Source: Polytrichum commune (lineage: Eukaryota; Streptophyta; Polytrichopsida; Polytrichales; Polytrichaceae). Taken from it: DNA of 60,000 nucleotides. The notes under the pieces were generated by a model that searched no databases, had not been told where the DNA came from, and was given only the letters and a program-made list of their open reading frames with translations. Where the stretch lies: contig OX485804.1 of NCBI GenBank assembly GCA_950295325.1, forward strand, positions 65,884,033 through 65,944,032. The letters run 5' to 3'. Positions 46,087-56,094 of this stretch are shown here, piece after piece. Every line of letters starts with the position of its first letter. Within the stretch, counting starts at the first letter, position 1. Made by a program: the position numbers and the translations under genes.

Positions 46087-47344
46087 CTTCTCTCACCGCA
46101 AAACCCGCTGGACCATGTCAGTGGATTATACAGGCCTTAAAATAAATCTTTTGGAGACATCGACCTCCATGATCACTCTGCCATTTTTTCCTTGGTGTAA
46201 ACCAAAGTGGTCCCAGGACGAATTCAACAGCCAATCAACGCTCTTACAACGCCCTGGGACGGCTTCACGGTCCATGGCCCTAGGTTGAGTTTGTAATTCC
46301 CATGCCTGCCCCTCGTTCGCTCCCTTCCTTCGTCCGCTGCATCGTGAGTCTTGCTGCTGGCCTGGTCTCCCGGCCTGCCTTATCGTCTGCTTCCGGCCGG
46401 GCTAGGGTTGCAGGCCCACGACGGAGCCCTTGCATGCCCCTCCCCTCTACCCCCCTTCCCTTCCTCGCTCCCTCCCCCTGTTGCGACGAGGAAGGATCCG
46501 ATGCCTCGCGCTTCCTCTCCCGTCCTCACCATGCCGCACCAGCGCACGGCAGTGGCGTAGCAACAGCTTTCCGGCCTCATTCCCATGTGAATGTGATCAT
46601 GGCGGAGTAAGTTAAGTTACGGCCTCTCTCGCCTTCCCGTTTCGGTTCCCGCGTTTCGTTCGGACCTCGGAGCGTGCACGGAAGGCTGCTCTCGAGCAGA
46701 TCGCGGTGCCGTGTCGGGTCCCTTTCGAGTGTTGAGGTCTCGAGGAGCTGGAGAGTGCAGACCTTCTTCTTGGCAGCAGGGGGCAGGATTCAGGTGACTC
46801 GTAAGTAGATCGGTTCTTGAGCTTTTGGATTGGAAGTGCGAGCTCTGGCAAGGGTTGGAGTGGAGTGGAGTGGAGTAGATCTCTCTCTCTCTCCCTCTCT
46901 GGTTAGGGTTTGGAGGGAGCACCGGTGTGATCCGGTCGGCAGGGTATGGGGGTTTGCTGCCGTACAGATTGATCTTGTCAACGAGAGTTCTGTCTTGTTG
47001 TGGTAGATTTGGAGATGCGTTTGCTTCCTCGAACACGGAATATACGTGTTTGTATGTTGCGCGGGTTCTTAATTGAGGAAGGTCTGCACGAATGCTCTGT
47101 TTTATGGAGAAGCCCCTGCTCCATGGTGACCGTTTGGGACAATAAAGATTGAAGCTGTGGTCATGGTTAGGGTTATGCAATGCTTCCATTTTAGAGGTTG
47201 AAGCCACCGGACAGATTTTTGAGGTTTATTTTAGCTTCGAGAAATCAACAGGGACAGGAACAGGGAAATTAGGTCAAATGATTTGACCAGGAGTTTTTTG
47301 AGCACTTCAATGTGATTTTCTCGAGCGCTATAAAACCAGTCATC
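46087..47344 (+). promoter_or_regulatory. GC-rich promoter and long leader of SEC15
   Basis: Bases 46300-46800 are markedly GC-rich compared with the flanks, and a ct-rich tract (ctctctctctctccctctct) lies near 46880. A consensus donor, gtaagtt, occurs at 46608 directly after the short frame ATG GCG GA. A spliced 5' untranslated region with an upstream ATG is therefore plausible, but no acceptor can be fixed. A 102-residue frame (46302-46610) has no recognisable domain. Confidence 0.4.
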
Positions 47345-50121
47345 ATGAGTAAAGGGAAGAGAGCAGGTTTGACCGAGAATGGTGACAGAGGGGATGGTGG
47401 GTTGATGGGAGTGGACGACTCTGCCCTAGCATCTGCTATAAGCAATGGCGAAGACTTGGGCCCCTTCATTCGAGCTGCATTTGAGATCGGAAAGCCAGAG
47501 TCACTGGTGCACCAACTGAAGAGTTTCGTGAAGAAAAAGGAGGTCGAGATTGAAGATCTGTGCAAGCTTCATTATTCCGAGTTTATAAGGGCGGTTGACG
47601 AATTACGGTATGTTCTTGTCGACGCAGATGAACTCAAATCTGGGCTTGCAGAAGAGAATAAACAGCTGCAGCAAGTGGGTGATGCTTTACTACAGATGCT
47701 TGATGCGTTGATCCAGTCTCATGGCACAAAGAAGAACCTTATGCAGGCCATAGATTCACTCAAAACGTGCACTGCGGTGGTGGATCTATGTATGAGAGTG
47801 AATGACCATGTTATGAATGATAGCTACTACCCAGCACTGAAAGCCCTCGATATAATGGAGAGGGACTACATGCCTGTATTACCAGCTCGGGCTTTGCGCT
47901 TGCTTTTAGAGAGGCAAATCCCAGTGTGTAGAGCTCATATTGAAAGGAAAGTGAACAAAGAGTTCAATGACTGGCTTGTTCACATTAGAAGTGCTTCGCG
48001 TGAAATAGGGCAACTCTCTATTGGGCAGGCGTCATCAGCACGGCAACGGGAGGAAGAGCTTCGGGGAAGACAGCGGCAGGCAGAAGAGCAGAGCCGCTCT
48101 GGCTCCAAAGAATTGGTTTACATGCTGGAAATGGAAGACCTGGATGAAGATGACTCTCAGCTAAAGTTTGATTTGACACCAGTGTATCGGGCTTACCATA
48201 TAAACACTTGCTTGGGTATGCAGGATCAGTTTAGGGAGTACTACTTCAAGAACAGGCAGTTACAGCTGAACTCGGATCTACAAATATCCACCACACAGTC
48301 GTTTTTGGAGTCTCACCAGACCTACTTTGCCCAGTTAGCTGGATTCTTTATTGTTGAGGATCGGGTGTTAAGGTCCGCAGGGGGGCTCATGAGCAACTCA
48401 AAGACAGAGCAGCTGTGGGAATCTGCCATTAGTAAAGTGACTGTGGTCATGGAAGACCAATTCTCGCGCATGCAGGATGCTAATCACCTTCTCTTGGTGA
48501 AGGATTATGTGAGTTTGCTGGGGGCAACGCTGCGCAGATATGGTTACCAGGTAATTGTCCATACTGAGGTAGTGGAATGTTGGTGACTGTCTGGTAGTTT
48601 GGTTGTTTGTAGCCTGCTAAGTAGCCTGAAATGAGTGAGCTATATTCTGTATTGAGATACTGTTCCCATGATCCAAGGTGATGTTTTTGTAGATTTGCGG
48701 AGAGATTAATGGGAACCCAGAAGTAAAAGCAAGTCTTGACCAATGGGATCTTGTTTTTTGTTAGTACAAGATTTGTGAGGTGCAGGTTCTTCTTTATAGG
48801 ACAAGTGTGCTCTCATTCTTTGCACCTGGCAACTTTGGCAGGTAGATAGGAATTGATAGTGAAGGTCTTTGTTGAGCTGACATGTTTTTAATGTTTGAAT
48901 TTTGATGTGGGTCTTTTATGATTTGGTTATTTGGTGTACCAGGTTGGCCCGTTGCTTGAGGTGCTGGATACAATGAGGGATAAATACCATGAGCTTCTGT
49001 TGGCTGACTGTCGATATCGAATCAATGATGTTTTGGCAAACGATAAATATGAACAGATGATGATGAGGAAGGAATATGAGTACAACATGAATGTGCTGGC
49101 TTTTCATCTTCAGAGTGTGGACGTGATGCCTGCATTCCCATACATTGCCCCCTTCTCAGCCACGGTTCCTGACTGCTGTCGAATTGTGAGGTCATTCATT
49201 GAAGACTCTGTGAGCTTTCTAGCCTATGGTGGTCACATTGACTACTATGATTTGGTGAAAAGGTATCTGGACAAACTTCTGATGACTGTCTTGAATGAGG
49301 CATTACTGAGACTGGTTCGAAGCCCTACACTGGGAGTATCTCATGCAATGCAAATTGCTGCTAACATGACGGTTCTTGAGACTGCATGTGACTATTTTGC
49401 ACAACATGCAGCTAAGCTCTGTGGTATTCCCACTAGGCTGGTGGAGGGTCCCCATGGAGCTCTCTCTGCTCAGGCCACCTTAAGAAATTCACAAGCTGTT
49501 GCCCATGATACTATGTTAAAACTGGTCAAGTCAAAAGTCGACGAGTTCATGAACCTTACCTTGAATATCAACTGGACTCCAGAGGAACCTCCACAAGTTG
49601 CAAATGACTACCTGAATGATGTCTTCATCTATCTAGAGACCTTGTCCGATACTGCGCAGGAAATTTTACCTCCAGTTGCATTCTATAAAGTCATCAGTGG
49701 TGTTCTTGAGCACATCTCCAAGCGCATCCTTGAGACATTCTTAAGTGAGGACGTGAAGAGGTTCAACATTTATGCAATCATGGGTATTGACACAGACTTG
49801 AGGATGCTCGAGCAATTTGCAGATGACAAGTATCAATCCAGTGTGCAAGATAGGGTGGCGGGAGCTCATCCCCTGAAAGCTTTTTTAGCAGAAGCCCGAC
49901 AGACTGTCAATCTGTTTCTAGCGACTCAACCTGATCTTTTCTTGAATCCTGTCATTCGGGAGAGGAATTACAATGCCCTGGACCCTAGAAACATCATTCT
50001 AATTGGTGAGAAGTTTAGGGACTTGCCAGAGAAGATCTTTGGTGGAAATCGAGGAGCAAGGGTTGCTGCTAAGAAGAAACTTATTGACGCTTTGATCAAG
50101 AGATTGAAAAACGAAGCTTGA
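47345..50121 (+). CDS. SEC15: Exocyst complex subunit SEC15
   Basis: SEC15 (EXOC6) is the exocyst subunit that links secretory vesicles, through Rab GTPases, to tethering at the plasma membrane. It is needed in plants for polarised secretion and cell-wall deposition. Two exons, 47345-48550 and 48943-50121, join in phase 0 to 794 residues; Arabidopsis SEC15B has about 787. Collinear landmarks include VHQLKSFVKKKEVEIEDLC near the N-terminus, the coiled-coil region VDELR...SGLAEENKQLQ, ERKVNKEFNDWLVHIRS, the ASSARQREEELRGRQRQAEE helix, KFDLTPVYRAYHI, and FPYIAPFSATVPDCCRIVRSF in exon 2. RERNYNALDPRN lies close to the C-terminal KRLKNEA. The start at 47345 (MSKGKR) fits plant homologues; an in-frame ATG at 47312 would add 11 residues. 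The intron is short (392 bp) and lacks the tandem repeats found in the other genes. Confidence 0.94.
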
Positions 50122-51679
50122 ATTTTTTCTCAATCATGATGATTCAGAACAGTGACAGTAGAGTCAAGACCATGGTTGCTTTTGTGTACAATGTGGAGTT
50201 GGAATTGGGGTCTGGAGCTGACCAACTCTGTTCAAATATTGGGTGCTGGAATCGTGCAAGCAGCTTTGAGACGCCAAGTATATGCATTGCAATTTGACAA
50301 ATTGGAATTCATGAGTTGCCTTGAGTAGCTGTTGTAAATTTCCTCTAAGCATCTCTTAGAATCTGGTCCTGTGGGACGTATAGTTAGCATTGCGTAGGTG
50401 AACCTTTAGCTTGTAAGGAAGTAGGTAATTGCCATATGAGTCCAGTCTTGGCATTGATAAAATATTGGCGTTCATGAGAAATTTGGTCACACAAGCATTG
50501 AAGGCTTTGAGGGAACTCCCCTTTCAAACCACATTTACTGAGTGGGGCTGTGGGCTAAACAGAGGAGAGCTATGTCAAGCACCAGGCTTGGAAAAGGGGA
50601 CACAAGAGAACTCTTGGATATGGAAGGCACCAGGGGGTAGGTGCAAGTTCTTCAGGAGTGAAGGTGTTCAAGTAGTACATATTGACTATGCCAGAATAAG
50701 AGGAAAAGTGAGGTGCAAGAGAACTATTTTTCTGCCCTATTTGTGATGTATAATTGGTTAATGACATTGTTTCTTGAGAGCCCTTCTTCTGAGGAGTAAG
50801 CATCAGAAAGGTACTAGTTCTTCTGTTTAATGTTCTTTTGAGCTTAGTAGGGTCCAGAGAAGGAGAGGTGACAATTTGAAGAAACAAAGGTCTCTTATAT
50901 TCTACTCTCGCATCCCACTATTTACTAACTATCACCTGAGGTAGTCCTTTTCCAGGAATACAGAGTTGTGTTGAGAATTTTTGTGGAGGTGTGCACATTT
51001 CAAGCACACCCAGGCCTTTATTTGTTTCTTTGGAAGTGGCTCCCCAGCATCTAATTGTAGTTGGTGTTAATATTCTTTAAGTACTTATGAGATTTTGGTT
51101 TGGTTGTTTTTTGCACTCTTCTCAATGGCCATTCGACTGTCCAGCTTATCTGATAGTTTATTGAGCAATTATAGCAATTTCTTTTCTCTTGGTTTGAAGG
51201 CGAGAATAGACAATAGACCCAGTGGATTCTATGGTACTGGCAGATGTTAAGTAATCTCCACTTAAATTGCCTGACGTAGTGCACAATGAATTGCTTTGGC
51301 TGTTGTAGTTTATCATTGTCTGTACTGTGGAGGGGACTTTGCTCAGATTCTGGTCACATGCTTTAAGCCTGAAGTTGACCTTCCAAATTGAATGTAAAGT
51401 GGTTGTGTACCGCCTCAAAGCGAATGAGAGGAGCTGTATTTTCTTTTTATCCATCAGGACTTGACTCAATATTTCATTTCTGTGTTGATGCCATTTACAT
51501 ACACTTGAAGGGTTAAACAGCACTGCTGCTCAATTTGGACAGTGGGTACTATGTGTTTTGAAGCTCATTGTGAATTGGTCTGTCTGTACCAAATGCAACA
51601 GATATGGTTCCAATGCCCCAATCATTGTAATTTCAACAGTATTGATATTTAGAGCTCGTCTTAGTAGTGTAGTTTCACA
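50122..51679. other. SEC15 3' flank
   Basis: No other gene seen. The first few hundred bases are presumably 3' untranslated region. A 105-residue frame at 50429-50746 has no recognisable domain or neighbouring exon. Confidence 0.5.
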
Positions 51680-53628
51680 AGGAATGACAAATAATGGTGG
51701 GTTAACATTTAGTGTTGGTGACACTACATCGCGGTTCATAATTAGTACTGAGCAAGATGATTAGAATTGGTGACACTAAATATTAGTGCACCATATTTGG
51801 TCAAGATCCTAGTGTTTCCAAGTCCAACTGGTTACATGTTGACATCTTTGGGTTTTTTTTTTAAAAATTTATTATTATTATTATTATTATTAAATTGAGG
51901 TATATTCTCTGAATTTCTCTAAAATATTAGGTTATTTGAGAAGGAGGCTTTTATAGGCTTTTCCCGAAATACTGCCCTCTGAGATGGCCACATCACTTTT
52001 TAGGGTTAGGGTTTTGGTTCCTGAAGTCTTGACCTTCAACTCGTTTTCCTCAAACTCAACCGGTTAATCTGTAATTAGCAGCCAATTCTTAGTTCATTGG
52101 CAAGAATGCTTCAGTGCCAACTATCACCCATCATCACAGTGCACAGTACTACTGACAAATGTCTTCAGATGTTGATGGTGTTAGAGTCTAACCTCATTAA
52201 TACTACACTCATTTATACGACACCCTCAATATTAGGACATATTTTTGCAACACCAAACTTTTTAGTTCAAAACTCCCTCTTTCATACAATTATGACACTT
52301 GATAATGCAACATTTAGAATCTTTGTTTGTCATATTAAAGAGGTAGTCAATGCTAAAATTCCTTTCATCTATGTTATGTACATCTAAAATACATCCATTT
52401 TCACTTGGGAACTACTTGAGAACTTCACTTATCATTGGGAACTTCATGATAATTAGGGTGACTAGTGTAGAATGGACATGGTTAGAATTAGAGTGGCCTC
52501 CTGCCTAGTACGTTGCCTTGTACATGGGTGATATAATATCACTAGTATCTTTATGCTAACGTCATGAATTATTATGGTCTAGTTTCTTATTAAAGAACTC
52601 TTTATATTTTGGTGTTAATGAAATTAATAGTTTTCAAAATTTAGTAGGGAATTTAGATAAGATGACAGCTGCTAACTTGGGTAGGCAACACCAAAGATCT
52701 TTGGACTCCTATTTCAAGAGTTTTTGAGAATATTTGTATTTGTTTGGAGTTACAAGTTATTATTTCATATCATCTATATTGCTTAAACTCGTTGTATATA
52801 TATATATATATATATAAGCTTGTATTATTTATGTTTTTATACTCCCTCAATAATACGACAACTTTACACGATTTGTCATATTAATGAGAGGACGACACCT
52901 TGATAATACGACTTTTTGTGTGTTTCCCAAACGTGTCATACTAAAGTGGGAGAATAATAGCCGATTGTATTCTCCAATGTTGGGTGGGTATTAAAATTGG
53001 CATCAAATTGGCACCAAACTTCTGCTGGTTGTTAGGATGGTTCTTTGAGTTTATAACTGTGGTCCTCAAATTTTCAAATAATCGGACTTGACTCATAAAC
53101 GTGGTTCTCAGAAAATCAATCCCCAATCAAATAACCTTCTAAAAAACCTCCGGGCTCTCTGTTGGTTCTTTCATAAAAACCACCGGATCTTTGAAAATAA
53201 TCGGGACTGGAGGTTCTTTTATTGTAAAAAATTTCAAAACCTCGTAACTGAAGGTTCTTTGCTTCTAATTTGTCTTCAAAAACCAGAACCAGAGGTTAGT
53301 AACAAAATCAAATACATGGCCAACACTCGAATGTAGCCGATTCTCCAAGCGATGTTCAAGATGAACGGTGTTATGCCAAGGTTTGGATGGAGTAACTACT
53401 TCATCACCTAAGGATGGATTGACCATGCAAGCTGGTTAGAGTACCTCCCCACCTGTACAAATTCAGTTTCGTGTTACAAATCTATAAAAATCATGCCACC
53501 AAGAACACAGGTCCACTAAATATGATATTGAGTGTCACCAATTCTAATCGTCTTGCTCAATACTAATCGTAAACCGTGGTGTAGTGTCACCAACACTAAA
53601 TGTTAATCCACCATTATTTGTCATTCCT
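51680..53628. mobile_element. 1.95-kb fold-back element with ~100-bp inverted arms
   Basis: Left arm about 51680-51783 and right arm about 53525-53628 are reverse complements, starting aggaatgacaaataatggtg. By eye there are about nine differences in 104 positions, eight of them transitions. No target duplication is evident. The interior holds a dispersed family 6 copy (51800-52105), (att)n near 51868, (ta)n near 52795, and two ctccctc-type segments near 52280 and 52842 that resemble Stowaway tips. I see no transposase. Confidence 0.7.
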
Positions 53629-53912
53629 AGGATTTCTTTAAATTTTTTTAAATTTTCCTGGGATTATAGATTCATAGTGTTGCAATGGCTGTTACTTACC
53701 GAGTGATTTTCCATCCAAATTTCAATCATCCATGATGACAATATTTCATCACAAGCTGATGACAAGAGAAGGTAGGGTTTTGGCTAATGGATGAACTCAT
53801 CCATCACCCATGACAATATTTGTTCACTTATTCATAAGAAGTGTCATTCGAAAAGTTACCAAAGTGACATAAAATACCACATGACACTTAATACCATATT
53901 TAGTGTAGCTTA
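53629..53912. other. Spacer between transposons
   Basis: No gene or bounded element seen. Confidence 0.5.
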
Positions 53913-54447
53913 TGCCCCCTTCCCACCTGATTTTAGTTAGTCCCAAAGTATTTCCTAAAAACCGGGTAAAGCTCCCTCGGTTATAGCGGAGGCATCCGAC
54001 TATCCCAATGCACCTACAAGAACTTGCTCCGGAGATTTTCAAGTAGGTTTTAGTTAAGTAGCTTTCACACATGTTCATGGTTTTATCTACCAAGCAATGA
54101 ATGTTGGGTAGTTTTTGTCCCATCCCCAAATGCCTTACTACTCATCTATCTTACCATCGGTTTTTGTTAATGAAGCTCCTCGTGCCCTCATAGCTAAGAC
54201 TAAAAAGCAACCAATCACAAGGGTGGGAGGTGACACTTTTAAAGTTCCTATATTCTTGCCTCATGTTAAGGTACCGATGGGAGAGTCGGTGGTTGAGGCT
54301 TAAAACCTCCACTTTTAAGCCATGCCACATCATTTGCCACCTAGGCTCGGCACTAAAAAGAGCCGTATGTGTGAAGTTACCCTAGATAACTAAAACCGCT
54401 TTTAGACTAAAACTACTTCTAACTAATGCCAGGTGGGGAATGCCCCA
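53913..54447 (+). mobile_element. Harbinger/Tourist-like MITE, family 1 copy C
   Basis: This 535-bp element starts tgcccccttcccacctga and is flanked by TTA at 53910-53912 and 54448-54450. The right tip reads ggtggggaatgcccca, a slightly altered inverted repeat. It is collinear with copy B at 13904-14418. Confidence 0.87.
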
Positions 54448-54601
54448 TTACTTTTGTAGGTAGTGGCTCTTGTCAAATGCAGCTGAATTAAGGGACCACC
54501 ATCACTTCACCATTGCAGCTGATTGTGAAGTCCAAGCCACCATTTTCACTCGCTTTTGCTCCAGAAGCGTGCACCCCATTGTAAACTTCGGGATGCACTA
54601 A

Positions 54602-55100
54602 GGGCCACTTCACACACGAGCCAAGAGCCGTGACCATGAAATTGTGAGAGCCCAAAAGAAAGTGTCCACATGCCGTCCCAAATCACCTCTAAAATCATGT
54701 AGTGTGGTCATGGACCCTCAAGTGTAGTGTAAAGTCATATGTAACCGGGCCCTCAACCAAATGCTATTTCAATGAATTTCTAGTCATGCGGGTCCTCATG
54801 CATGATAAAATAGAATAAATCAATGGTTGTGAGTGTTCGGAGTGTCATGGTGTCCTGGTTCTGTGTCAGGTCTACCTCCAAGAGGCGGTTTTGAAAATAA
54901 TCCAAGTGACCGTGAAACATGATCCATTCAATGCCATGTAGGAATCCATGTAGACTTTTACATCCATCTTGAATTTGCATACTCTGTTGGTCCCTCAAGC
55001 ATAGTGTGAAGCGAACTTGGACCGGCTCCGCCTTTTCCACCAATGAGAGTGCTTGAAGTGTAATGGTCACAGGCTCTTAGTCTCGTGTGTGAAGTGGCGC
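54602..55100 (+). mobile_element. Harbinger/Tourist-like MITE, family 2 copy 2
   Basis: This 499-bp element has ends gggccacttcacacacgag and the complement ctcgtgtgtgaagtggcgc, flanked by TAA at 54599-54601 and 55101-55103. It is collinear with 13401-13900. Confidence 0.88.
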
Positions 55101-55142
55101 TAAGCATGAGAATTCACATATTGCATGTATTAAGGTAAGCAT

Positions 55143-55470
55143 GCCTAATTCTGTTGCTTATTATAATCATACACCTATATTTGAGTGGTGTGTGGTGTTA
55201 GGTGTGGAGCTAAGAATGGTCGTAAAAAATACATGTGTATTACAAGAGATTCGACTCGGCACGTGTTTGACGTTTGTTAACCATATTCCAAGCTCAATTG
55301 CCAACATCATTGCTAGACTTATGTGATCATTCAAGAAGGAAGAGCATCTTCACTTTCATCATGAAGAAGATATTCATACGAGCTCGGAAAACCATGAGGA
55401 AATTGACTATGGCCTTGGTTTGGATTTGCTAATAATCATCTTGTACTAATCGTGTGTTGAATATCCTAAG
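55143..55470 (+). repeat. Dispersed repeat, family of 11085 and 14930
   Basis: It begins cacctatatttgagtggtgt, the same terminus as the 39045 copy, and ends with the complement of the 14930 copy (tttggatttgctaat..atc). This links the two subfamilies. Non-coding. A run of 17 G follows at 55529-55545. Confidence 0.65.
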
Positions 55471-55555
55471 AGAAGCAAGTGCAGGGCTAAAAGCATGCGC
55501 TTTTGGGCTCACTTACCTTAACTTGAGAGGGGGGGGGGGGGGGGGATACGCTAAA

Positions 55556-55715
55556 TTGTCTAATTAGTGTGGGCTACCATTCGGAGTTACGTGTGGCTAC
55601 AACTTTTCACCGGCATTATTGTTTCTAACCAACTAAGTTGTATCATATTCTTCGGTGTGCGTAAAATGTTATGGCAACATGGAACTCCAAATGGCAACCC
55701 ACACTAATTAGGCAA
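55556..55715. mobile_element. Family 4 MITE, short intact copy
   Basis: This 160-bp element has inverted ends ttgtctaattagtgtggg and the complement cccacactaattaggcaa, with similarity continuing through ctaccattcggagtta and aactccaaatgg. It is the unnested relative of the element at 22120-23313. No target duplication is clear. Confidence 0.8.
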
Positions 55716-56094
55716 CATGGGGGTAGCTTAAGAAAAACATGGGAGATTGGGCGATCCAAAGGGAATGTAGAGGCCATAACTGACTGCACCCATTATGGGC
55801 TCTTTGGAACCATGCTCAACCGCCGTCCTTGCCCTCTTCTTGATCTGATGGCCGCCTTCCTTCCCCTTCATCTTCCCTCAAAGCACGCCTGTCGTTCACT
55901 CAACAACCGCGACACCGCAAGTTCTCTTCCCAGCCGCTCCTCTACTCGCCACGATTCTGGGTTTTACGAGGCCCTGAGCTTTGGTAAGAGGGCAAGGGGA
56001 TTGACGAAGAGTGTAGCTTGGGTGAAGGGATTCAGCTGAGTCAGGAAAGGGTCAGGGGGGAGCTAGGAGTGGGAGATTCTGGGAGTTATTGGCG
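55716..56094. other. Upstream region of the four-exon gene
   Basis: GC content rises towards the start codon at 56095, as in a promoter and leader. A 122-residue frame overlapping the family 4 MITE (55671-56039) is Ser/Arg-rich and has no recognisable domain. Confidence 0.4.

Noticed and set aside
46617-47207. 196-residue minus-strand frame upstream of SEC15
   Set aside because: It is a low-complexity product of the GC-rich and ct-rich leader region, with no recognisable family. I read the area as SEC15 promoter/leader.
50429-50746. 105-residue frame after SEC15
   Set aside because: There is no domain and no neighbouring exon. It lies in the presumed SEC15 3' flank.
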